DNA of 18,767 nucleotides, taken from the NCBI GenBank assembly GCA_045807945.1, contig JBJMGI010000127.1, positions 1 through 18,767 on the forward strand. The letters run 5' to 3'. The notes under the pieces are model-generated. The model was not told where the DNA came from, did no database searches, and saw nothing but the letters and a program-made list of their open reading frames with translations. Made by a program: the position numbers and the translations under genes. Positions 1 to 5,377 of the stretch are shown in pieces (the stretch's first letter is position 1; every line of letters starts with the position of its first letter). The stretch is from CAVQGF01 sp045807945 (GTDB taxonomy: Bacteria; Acidobacteriota; Terriglobia; Terriglobales; Acidobacteriaceae).

Positions 1-1
1 G

Positions 2-448
2 CTCCACATCGACCTGAAACGCATTGCGATGGACAAGCGTTTGAAGGTCGCAGTGCCCGTCGTGCTCAAGGGTGAAGCCTACGGCGTAAAGACCGAAGGC
101 GGCATCATGGAGCAGGTGCTGCGCGAAGTTGAAGTCGAGTGCTTGCCCACCGACATCCCGAGCCATATCGATATCGACGTGACCGCGATGGTGTTCGGCG
201 ACGTGAAGCGCGTTAAGGACCTGCCGCATGGCGGCAAGCTGAAGTTCGTGACCGACGAAGAACAGACCGTGGCCCACGTTACCGCTGTGAAGGAAGAAGT
301 GGTTGCGACTCCGGATGCAGCTGCCGCAGACGCGACTGCCGCTCCCGCCGAGCCCGAAGTCATCAAGAAGGGCAAGCAGGATACGGAAGAGGGGGCTGCT
401 GCCGCTCCCGCTGCCGAGGCGAAGGGCGAGAAGAAAGACAAGAAGTAA
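2..448 (+). CDS. rplY: 50S ribosomal protein L25/CTC family (3' part)
   Basis: This is the C-terminal part of ribosomal protein L25 (general stress protein CTC form), which binds 5S rRNA in the large subunit. The reading frame is open from base 2, so the start and most of the N-terminal 5S-binding domain lie outside the window. The visible part matches the CTC beta domain: VPVVLKGEAYGVKTEGG near the start, then EVECLPTDIPSHIDIDV. From about residue 105 of the visible part it becomes a low-complexity tail rich in Ala, Glu, Pro and Lys that ends in a Lys run. It is followed after 20 nt by pth, the usual partner of CTC-type rplY. The identification rests on these motifs and on the neighbours. 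The tail is longer than in many homologues, from memory. Confidence 0.93.
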   Translation, partial: LHIDLKRIAMDKRLKVAVPVVLKGEAYGVKTEGGIMEQVLREVEVECLPTDIPSHIDIDVTAMVFGDVKRVKDLPHGGKLKFVTDEEQTVAHVTAVKEEVVATPDAAAADATAAPAEPEVIKKGKQDTEEGAAAAPAAEAKGEKKDKK

Positions 449-456
449 CCGATGTT

Positions 457-472
457 CGAGCGCGAAGCGTGA
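457..472. repeat. 16-nt direct repeat, copy 1
   Basis: The sequence CGAGCGCGAAGCGTGA occurs here and again, identically, at 1085-1100. This copy spans the rplY-pth gap and includes the GTG start codon of pth. The second copy lies in the pth-rpsF gap. It may be a fragment of an intergenic repeat family, but only two copies are visible. Confidence 0.6.
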
Positions 473-1062
473 AACTGATCGTTGGTCTCGGAAATCCCGG
501 AATCGAATATCAGTTCACGCCGCACAACATGGGTTACCTGGCGGTAGACCGGATCGCCGAGAAGCTTGGCGGCATCCGCATCGGCAACCGGCACTGCCGG
601 GCGCTGACTGGAAGAGGCAAGATCGGGGAAGAAGAAGTCCTGCTGGCAAAGCCAGAGACCTTCATGAACCTGAGCGGCCTTTCGGTACGCGAGCTGGTGG
701 AAAAGTACGAAGCCGAGCCCGCCAAAGACCTGATCGTGCTGTACGACGAGTTGGACTTCGAGTGGGGCACGATGCGCATCCGCGAACGTGGTTCGAGCGC
801 GGGGCACAACGGAGTTGAATCGGTGATGGGAGCCGTGGGGCCAGATTTCATCCGCATACGGATGGGAGTTGGGCCGGGGCACCCGATCACAAACGGTGCT
901 GATTATGTTCTGGCGCCGATGAAGAAGAAGCAGCTTGAGGTCGCAGACGAGATGCTGGAGCGCGCGACCGAAGCAGTGAAGATGATCGTGGAAGAAGGCA
1001 TAGCGAAAGCGATGAACGTCTTCAACCAGCGAGCAAAAGAATCGGAAGAAAGTAACGGGTGA
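469..1062 (+). CDS. pth: Peptidyl-tRNA hydrolase
   Basis: This enzyme hydrolyses the ester bond of peptidyl-tRNAs released by stalled ribosomes and so recycles tRNA in the cytoplasm. The 197-residue protein has the expected length (about 190-200). The signature KLIVGLGNPG is at residues 2-11. The residues matching the bacterial Pth active site are all present: Asn9, catalytic His19, Asn67 in the KPETFMNLSG motif, Asp93 in LYDELD, and His113-Asn114 in SAGHNG. The start is GTG. No ATG lies in frame nearby, and this start puts MKLIVGLGNPG at the normal N-terminus. No clear Shine-Dalgarno sequence is seen, so translation may be coupled to rplY 20 nt upstream. The gene sits between rplY and rpsF in a translation cluster. 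Confidence 0.97.
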   Translation: MKLIVGLGNPGIEYQFTPHNMGYLAVDRIAEKLGGIRIGNRHCRALTGRGKIGEEEVLLAKPETFMNLSGLSVRELVEKYEAEPAKDLIVLYDELDFEWGTMRIRERGSSAGHNGVESVMGAVGPDFIRIRMGVGPGHPITNGADYVLAPMKKKQLEVADEMLERATEAVKMIVEEGIAKAMNVFNQRAKESEESNG

Positions 1063-1084
1063 GCGCGGAACGCGAGCGGAAGAG

Positions 1085-1100
1085 CGAGCGCGAAGCGTGA
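1085..1100. repeat. 16-nt direct repeat, copy 2, in the rpsF leader
   Basis: This is identical to 457-472. It lies in the 88-nt pth-rpsF gap. That gap also holds a small GC hairpin (GCGG 1108-1111, CTTG loop, CCGC 1116-1119) and the rpsF ribosome-binding site AAGGAG (1137-1142). The gap could carry a ribosomal-protein autoregulatory leader, but I cannot confirm one by eye. Confidence 0.55.
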
Positions 1101-1150
1101 GGGCAAAGCGGCTTGCCGCGGAGTCCTGAAAAGAATAAGGAGCTGTAAAT

Positions 1151-1558
1151 ATGGATCGTACTTATGAAGTGATGTTCATCGTCCGGCCAGACATGGTGGA
1201 AGAGGAACTGGATAAATTGATCTCGAACCTGGAAGCTGCCGTCACCGGCGGCAAGGGAACGGTGAAGTCGGTGGACAAGATGGGCAAGCGCCGGCTGGCA
1301 TACGTCGTCCGCAAGTTCATGGATGGCTTTTACATCCTGATGACGGTGGAAGGCACGGGCGAGATGGTGCATGAGTTGGAGCGCCGCCTGCGCGTCACAG
1401 AGCCGGTGATCAAGTTCATCACCGTGCGGATTGATGAATCGCAGAAGCGCGTGGACAAGATCAAGGCCCTGCGCGCCACGCGCGTGAAGCGTCCACCGAC
1501 ACCGGTGGAAGCTCCCGCGGCACCGGCGACCGGCACGGAAGCTCCGGCTTCGGTGTAG
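1151..1558 (+). CDS. rpsF: 30S ribosomal protein S6
   Basis: S6 forms a heterodimer with S18 and binds the central domain of 16S rRNA on the small-subunit platform. The 135-residue protein shows the S6 fold signatures: YEVMFIVRPDM at residues 5-15, the VDKMGKRRLAY segment at about 41-51, and RRLRVTEPVIKFITVRID at about 78-95. The core ends near residue 105. A Pro/Ala-rich tail of about 25 residues follows. The ATG start has AAGGAG at 1137-1142, eight bases upstream, so the start is secure. It lies 88 nt after pth and 55 nt before rpsR. The ssb gene often found between rpsF and rpsR is absent. Confidence 0.97.
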   Translation: MDRTYEVMFIVRPDMVEEELDKLISNLEAAVTGGKGTVKSVDKMGKRRLAYVVRKFMDGFYILMTVEGTGEMVHELERRLRVTEPVIKFITVRIDESQKRVDKIKALRATRVKRPPTPVEAPAAPATGTEAPASV

Positions 1559-1613
1559 GCAAACAAGTTGAATGCGGGCGCAAGCTCGGAAAGAATTTAG
1601 GAGTTAATTGAAC

Positions 1614-1964
1614 ATGGCAGACGAACAAGCAATAGCACCAGCAGCAGCGGCACCTTCAGCACCGTCATCCGCGCCTCGTCACGAGCGCAGCGACCGCGGA
1701 CCTCGCCCAGGTGGACGTCCAGGCGGTGGACCGCGTGGCGACAAGAAATACTTCCGCCGCAAGAAGGTTTGCAAATTCTGTGTCGAGAAGATCGACTCGA
1801 TCAACTACAAGGACGTGGGCCTGCTTCGCCAGTTTGTGGCGGAGCGCGGCAAGATCGTCCCGCGACGCCTGTCTGGAGTTTGCACTCCGCATCAGCGTCG
1901 CGTGACCAACGCGATCAAGCAGGCGCGCAACATCGCACTGCTGCCGTTCGCGGCGGGATTCTAA
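1614..1964 (+). CDS. rpsR: 30S ribosomal protein S18
   Basis: S18 pairs with S6 on the small-subunit platform. I chose the ATG at 1614 (116 aa) because TAGGAG at 1598-1603 is well placed for it and MADE is a natural N-terminus. A TTG at 1608 is in frame, but it lies only 4 nt from the Shine-Dalgarno sequence. The S18 core begins near residue 45 (KKYFRRKKVCKFC) and includes the conserved INYKDVGLLRQFV and RGKIVPRRLSG segments. Cys53, Cys56, Cys90 and His93 make a plausible zinc site, as in the cysteine-bearing (C+) form of S18. The first 44 residues are an Ala/Pro/Gly/Arg-rich extension. Typical S18 is about 75-90 residues, so the extension explains the extra length. Confidence 0.96.
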   Translation: MADEQAIAPAAAAPSAPSSAPRHERSDRGPRPGGRPGGGPRGDKKYFRRKKVCKFCVEKIDSINYKDVGLLRQFVAERGKIVPRRLSGVCTPHQRRVTNAIKQARNIALLPFAAGF

Positions 1965-1968
1965 AAGC

Positions 1969-2056
1969 GGCTGTTGGCTATTGGCTCTTGGCCTTTAGCT
2001 AACCTTCCCGCTCGAAACAGCCTTGGCCAAGAGCTAACAGCCAAGAGCCAAAAGCG
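1969..2056. repeat. Heptamer-periodic inverted-repeat element
   Basis: The rpsR-rplI gap is built from 7-nt units. The left side reads, in exact 7-nt register from 1969 to 2003, GGCTGTT, GGCTATT, GGCTCTT, GGCCTTT and AGCTAAC. The right side carries the complementary units AACAGCC (2016-2022), AAGAGCT (2029-2035), AACAGCC (2036-2042), AAGAGCC (2043-2049) and AAAAGCG (2050-2056). The 25-nt arms 1969-1993 and 2025-2049 are inverted repeats matching at 22 of 25 positions, with a 31-nt loop. No coding potential is apparent. The element ends just before the rplI ribosome-binding site. It could act as an intercistronic stem-loop or belong to a dispersed repeat family. Confidence 0.8.
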
Positions 2057-2073
2057 AGATTTTGGAGAGCATC

Positions 2074-2523
2074 ATGGAAGTCATTCTGAAAGAAGACGTA
2101 GAGAAACTGGGCCACCGCGGCGATGTGGTGAAAGTTGCCGAGGGTTATGGCCGCAACTTTTTGCTGCCGCGCAAGCTGGCCATCGAAGCCACCAAGGGCA
2201 ACCGCACCGTCATCGAGGAGATGAAGTCGGCGGCGCAGCGCCGCGCAGTCCGCGACCGCGCTGATGCCGAAGGACTCGCCAAACAGCTGGAAGCTGTGAA
2301 GCTTACCTTCCTGCGCAAGACCGGCGAACACGATCACCTGTTCGGGTCGGTGACTTCGTCTGACATTGCTAGCGAGCTCGAAGCGCGCGGGTTCACCATT
2401 GACCGCCGCAAGATCCAGCTCGATGACTCGATCAAGAACCTAGGCGAGTTCGAGGTCCCGGTCAGGTTGCACCGCGACATCACCGGAAACGTGAAGGTGA
2501 TTGTGAGCCGCGAGACCGAGTAA
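2074..2523 (+). CDS. rplI: 50S ribosomal protein L9
   Basis: L9 binds 23S rRNA with its N-terminal domain and reaches out from the large subunit with its C-terminal domain. The 149-residue product equals the usual L9 length. The N-terminal signature is clear: MEVILKEDVEKLGHRGDVV followed by VAEGYGRNFLLPRKLA (residues 21-36). A charged connecting helix lies at about 42-75. The C-terminal domain includes LFGSVTSSDIA and ends EVPVRLHRDITGNVKVIVSR. I chose the ATG at 2074 over an in-frame TTG at 2062. The ATG gives the canonical N-terminus, and GGAG at 2064-2067 is 6 nt upstream. It closes the translation cluster, and a terminator follows 18 nt after its stop. Confidence 0.97.
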   Translation: MEVILKEDVEKLGHRGDVVKVAEGYGRNFLLPRKLAIEATKGNRTVIEEMKSAAQRRAVRDRADAEGLAKQLEAVKLTFLRKTGEHDHLFGSVTSSDIASELEARGFTIDRRKIQLDDSIKNLGEFEVPVRLHRDITGNVKVIVSRETE

Positions 2524-2528
2524 ATCCT

Positions 2529-3428
2529 TCAATTTTTAACCGGCGAGCCTGCGGGCTCGCCTTTTTCTTTGTCCGGCGGAGCGGTAGACGTGGTCGCATC
2601 GAGCGTGCTGTCGAGCAATGAAACGAACGCTGCGATGAGCTTGTAACTATCGTAGTAGTCGTTCATATGGACAGCTTCGATGCGGTCGCCCGGGCTATGC
2701 AGAATGTGGAACGTGTTCTGCGTGACCGAGTGCAGAGTCATGCGCGGGACCTTCAGTTTTTCGAAGGACTCGGAATCTGTAGAGCCGACGTTGTCAACAT
2801 TCATGACGCTCAGTGGAAGGTTCATGGTCTGAGCGGTGGCCAAAAGGACTTGAGACAAGTGCGTATCAGCTTTGTTGGCCCATAGCTTGGTCGGCGACAG
2901 TCCAAGCGAATCTATGTTCACGACTGCGCTGATGTTGGCCGCCTCTTCCTTGGTCAACCGGCCGACGTACGCCCGTGACCCGATCAGGCCACCTTCTTCG
3001 CAGCAGAAGCTAATGAAAACGATCCGATGCTTGTGAGGAAGTCCATTGAGGCTTTGGAATAGATCGGAAAGCAAAGCAGCACCGGTCCAGTTGTCGACGA
3101 CACCGTTGCCGGACGATACTTTGTCGTAGTGCGCGGTCACGAGAATGCTGCGGTCGCTATCGCCCGGCATTGTGCACACCACATTGAAATGCTTCTTCTC
3201 CCCTTTCACCGGCTCGCGCGACAACTGCGCCGCCAGACACCCAGCCTCGGTGAATAGCTGTTCGATCCCGGCCTCACGGAGGTCATTCTCTTTCGAAGCT
3301 GTTTTAAGCCGCTGCTCGACCGTGGCCTGATCTAGCGAATGAAAGTGGATATTTTGGGCAGCGCTGGCGGAATCGAGTATTCCCAATAAAAGTAATGCGG
3401 CGATTGCAGACCAGAGCGGCCGAGTCAT
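2529..3428 (-). CDS. Secreted M28 family zinc aminopeptidase
   Basis: This is a probable exported di-zinc exopeptidase of the M28 family, releasing N-terminal amino acids from peptides outside the cytoplasmic membrane. Residues 1-24 look like a Sec signal peptide: Arg3, a hydrophobic stretch at 6-18, then SASA. The metal and catalytic residues of M28 are all visible: His100 and Asp102 (TAHYDK), Asp112 (VDNWTGAA), the Glu144-Glu145 pair (CCEEGGLIGS), Asp173 (NIDSLG) and His244 (HILHSPGD). The order and spacing fit the family. The C-terminal tail (about 275-299) is rich in Thr, Pro, Lys and Gly. Its last codons are formed by the rplI terminator, read on the opposite strand. It is convergent with rplI with only 5 nt between stop codons. 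The substrate is unknown. Confidence 0.92.
   Translation of the reverse strand: MTRPLWSAIAALLLLGILDSASAAQNIHFHSLDQATVEQRLKTASKENDLREAGIEQLFTEAGCLAAQLSREPVKGEKKHFNVVCTMPGDSDRSILVTAHYDKVSSGNGVVDNWTGAALLSDLFQSLNGLPHKHRIVFISFCCEEGGLIGSRAYVGRLTKEEAANISAVVNIDSLGLSPTKLWANKADTHLSQVLLATAQTMNLPLSVMNVDNVGSTDSESFEKLKVPRMTLHSVTQNTFHILHSPGDRIEAVHMNDYYDSYKLIAAFVSLLDSTLDATTSTAPPDKEKGEPAGSPVKN
2542..2566 (+). terminator. Rho-independent terminator of the rplI operon
   Basis: A perfect 8-bp stem, GGCGAGCC (2542-2549) with GGCTCGCC (2554-2561), has a 4-nt loop and is followed by TTTTT (2562-2566). It lies 18 nt after the rplI stop codon. The same bases encode the final residues of the convergent M28 peptidase gene, which is unusual. 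Confidence 0.9.
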
Positions 3429-3434
3429 GGGGCT

Positions 3435-3464
3435 ACAATACTAGAGCCCCGTTCGATCTGTAAA
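3435..3464 (-). promoter_or_regulatory. Candidate sigma-70 promoter of the M28 peptidase gene
   Basis: Read on the minus strand, TTTACA (3464-3459) and TATTGT (3440-3435) are separated by 18 nt. Only 6 nt then separate the -10 box from the ATG at 3428. If real, transcription would start at or near the A of the start codon, giving a leaderless mRNA. That fits the lack of a Shine-Dalgarno sequence there. Inferred from consensus matches only. Confidence 0.45.
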
Positions 3465-3490
3465 CCTCAGCTAATCAAGTAGTTATGCGC

Positions 3491-3580
3491 TTCGAAGGCC
3501 GTTTCCCGCAATTCGTCGAGCCAAGAAGCGTTTCGTCCCTAGGCTGCGGAGTTCGTCCCAGTAGGGCTGATCTCCGTCCC
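3491..3580. repeat. Phased direct repeats (20-21 bp period) upstream of the ECF sigma gene
   Basis: The 237-nt gap between the M28 gene and the sigma gene holds a regular series of TTCG-type motifs. They are TTCGAAGG at 3491, TTCGTCGA at 3512, TTCGTCCC at 3532, TTCGTCCC at 3552 and TCCGTCCC at 3573, with spacings of 21, 20, 20 and 21 nt. Two helical turns per repeat would place all copies on one face of the DNA. This is what an array of regulator-binding sites would look like. The region has no evident gene. No convincing -35/-10 pair is seen between the array and the start at 3666, though TTAACA at 3613-3618 is a possible -35. Confidence 0.5.
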
Positions 3581-3665
3581 AAAAAACAGCCGTTCTGGTT
3601 GCTCACCAAACCTTAACAAGGTCGTCTATTCCCTTGCGTTAGAAGGACATGTACAGGAACCCAAG

Positions 3666-4337
3666 ATGCCGGCCGAATCCATATTGAGTGTTAGGATGGG
3701 CGCGGGCAGCAGCACAACCTACCCGCCGCGTGCGGGAAAACCCTTCACCCAGGCTCTTAGTCGCGTGGACGATAACGCTCTGATCCGAGAGGCGCAACGT
3801 GGCAATAGAGCCGCGTTCGAAGAGCTTGTCCGCCATTACGACCAGGCAGTCTTGCGGCTGGCCCTTCGACTCACAGGTTCCGAATCTGACGCACAAGATG
3901 TTTACCAGGACGCATTCTTGAAGGCATTCAAGAACCTGGGAAGTTTTCGCTTTGAGTGCTCGTTCTATACCTGGATCTATCGCATCGTGACGAACCTTTG
4001 CTTCGACCACCTTCGCAAGAAGGGCGTCCGCAAAGAAGACGCGCCGGTGCTCACCGATTCTGAGGGCAACGAGTACAGCCTGATAGACCAGGCGCCCGAT
4101 AAGCGCGCGCATGCTAACCCCGAGCACGACCTGATGCGTCGTGAACTCGGAGGCAAGATCAACGGAGCTCTTGCGAAGCTTACGCCTCGCGAGCGGCTGG
4201 TGTTCGAGTTGAAGCACTATCAAGGATTGAAGCTGCGGACCATCGGCGAAATGTTGAACACGACCGAGGAGACCGCCAAGAACACGTTGTTCCGTGCCAC
4301 GCAGAAGTTGCGGGCGCGGTTGAGCGACATGCGGTGA
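3666..4337 (+). CDS. ECF-type RNA polymerase sigma factor
   Basis: This is an alternative sigma factor of the extracytoplasmic-function type that directs RNA polymerase to a small regulon. In the 223-aa protein, region sigma-2 spans about residues 50-118 (FEELVRHYDQAVLRLALRLTG, then DVYQDAFLKAF and FYTWIYRIVTNLCFDHLRKK, each a typical segment). Region sigma-4 spans about 165-217 (LTPRERLVFELKHYQGL, then the helix-turn-helix around IGEMLNTTEETAKNTLFRA). The linker (about 120-160) is long and acidic. The ATG at 3666 has AGGAA at 3655-3659. An internal ATG at 3696 would also keep the whole sigma-2 region. A gene for a membrane zinc-finger protein follows after 21 nt and probably encodes the cognate anti-sigma factor. 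The sigma factor may autoregulate this operon, but no ECF promoter was identified. Confidence 0.93.
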   Translation: MPAESILSVRMGAGSSTTYPPRAGKPFTQALSRVDDNALIREAQRGNRAAFEELVRHYDQAVLRLALRLTGSESDAQDVYQDAFLKAFKNLGSFRFECSFYTWIYRIVTNLCFDHLRKKGVRKEDAPVLTDSEGNEYSLIDQAPDKRAHANPEHDLMRRELGGKINGALAKLTPRERLVFELKHYQGLKLRTIGEMLNTTEETAKNTLFRATQKLRARLSDMR

Positions 4338-4358
4338 GAAACGAAGCAAGGTGACGCT

Positions 4359-5309
4359 ATGAATTGTGAATGGGTTAAAGAGAACGTGATCCTTTACGTC
4401 TACGATGAGTTGGCTGACGACTCGCGTATCGAGATGGAGCAGCATGCCGAGCACTGCCCGGCGTGCGGGAAGGAGATCGCGCTGACGCGCGAGTTCCATC
4501 AGGCGATGTCGCAGCGGCCGCAGCTCGAAGTCTCGCCGAATTTTCTTGCCTCGTCACGCATGCGCTTGAGCGAAGCTCTGGAAAGCACCGAACAGACCCG
4601 TTGGCGCAGGTGGATCGTGGATCCGGCGGAGTGGCTCCGTCAAATGCGCTTCTCGCCCGCACTGGCTTCGGCGATCTTGATCATTGGCTTTGTCGGCGGC
4701 ACCATGACGGCGTGGCAGATACCCAGCAAGAATTCAGGAGGCTCGGTGGGGGTCGGGACTGTGGCGCAGAAGAACGTCCCGAGTGACACGAACGAAGCAA
4801 ACATCGCCGGCATCCACTCCATCAGTCCGATCGATGGTTCGAACAACGTCGAGATCACGTACGACAAGCTGGTTCCCACGACTGCGAAAGGCGACATCAA
4901 CGATCCGCGCATTCAGCAATTGCTCTTGCTGGCGTCGCGCAACCAGGCGAATTCCGGGGTGCGCATCGATTCAGTAAACCTGCTCTCGCAGAAGAGCGAC
5001 GAGAACAGCGTCCGCGAAGTACTGATGAGCGCGCTACGGTACGACAAGAATCCCGGCGTGCGGCTGAAGGCATTGCAAGGATTGAAGGAAGTCATCAAGA
5101 CAGACACGCGCGTGCGCGACGCGGTTCTTGAGGCACTGATGCACGATGCCAATTCCGGTGTCCGCTCGGAAGCGCTGCGCACTTTGCAGCCGGTAAAGGC
5201 GGACACTAGCGTGCGCGTCACGCTGGAAGAGCTCGCGCGCAATGACAAGAACGCATACATCAAGCTGGAATCGGAGCGCATGTTGGGCACGCTTCCGCAA
5301 TTGCAATAA
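4359..5309 (+). CDS. Membrane anti-sigma-like protein with zinc finger and HEAT-like repeats
   Basis: This is probably the anti-sigma factor for the adjacent ECF sigma. The N-terminus has a zf-HC2/ZAS-type motif, with His29, Cys33 and Cys36 in QHAEHCPACGKE, plus Cys3. This motif is known to bind ECF sigma factors in the cytoplasm. One transmembrane helix is predicted at about 98-118. A low-complexity linker follows, then a C-terminal helical domain (about 180-312) built of HEAT-like units. The motif N-S/P-G-V-R recurs at 198, 231 and 265, with a degenerate copy (NAYIK) at 298, so the spacing is 33, 34 and 33 residues. With the zinc finger inside, the HEAT-like domain would face the periplasm. 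This fits a sensor role, but the ligand is unknown. AAGGTG at 4348-4353 precedes the ATG. Calling it the anti-sigma factor is an inference from the domain and the position. Confidence 0.88.
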   Translation: MNCEWVKENVILYVYDELADDSRIEMEQHAEHCPACGKEIALTREFHQAMSQRPQLEVSPNFLASSRMRLSEALESTEQTRWRRWIVDPAEWLRQMRFSPALASAILIIGFVGGTMTAWQIPSKNSGGSVGVGTVAQKNVPSDTNEANIAGIHSISPIDGSNNVEITYDKLVPTTAKGDINDPRIQQLLLLASRNQANSGVRIDSVNLLSQKSDENSVREVLMSALRYDKNPGVRLKALQGLKEVIKTDTRVRDAVLEALMHDANSGVRSEALRTLQPVKADTSVRVTLEELARNDKNAYIKLESERMLGTLPQLQ

Positions 5310-5325
5310 GCACGTCAAAACATTG

Positions 5326-5345
5326 TGAGCAGCTGGGGCTGCTCA
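5326..5345 (+). other. Intercistronic stem-loop
   Basis: In the 68-nt gap between the anti-sigma-like gene and the DUF4097-like gene, an 8-bp stem (TGAGCAGC, 5326-5333, with GCTGCTCA, 5338-5345) closes a TGGG loop. No T-run follows, so it is not a standard terminator. It could influence mRNA stability or expression ratios within the operon. Confidence 0.5.
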
Positions 5346-5377
5346 ACGCAGGCAAGTAGAAGGAAGTACAAAACTAG

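Noticed and set aside
79..882. 267-codon open frame on the minus strand across rplY and pth
   Set aside because: It is antisense to two well-recognised genes, its translation is low-complexity and matches no family, and it has no plausible start signal. It is a by-product of high-GC codon use.
3639..4499. 286-codon minus-strand frame over the sigma factor gene
   Set aside because: It is fully antisense to an ECF sigma factor with clear sigma-2 and sigma-4 regions.
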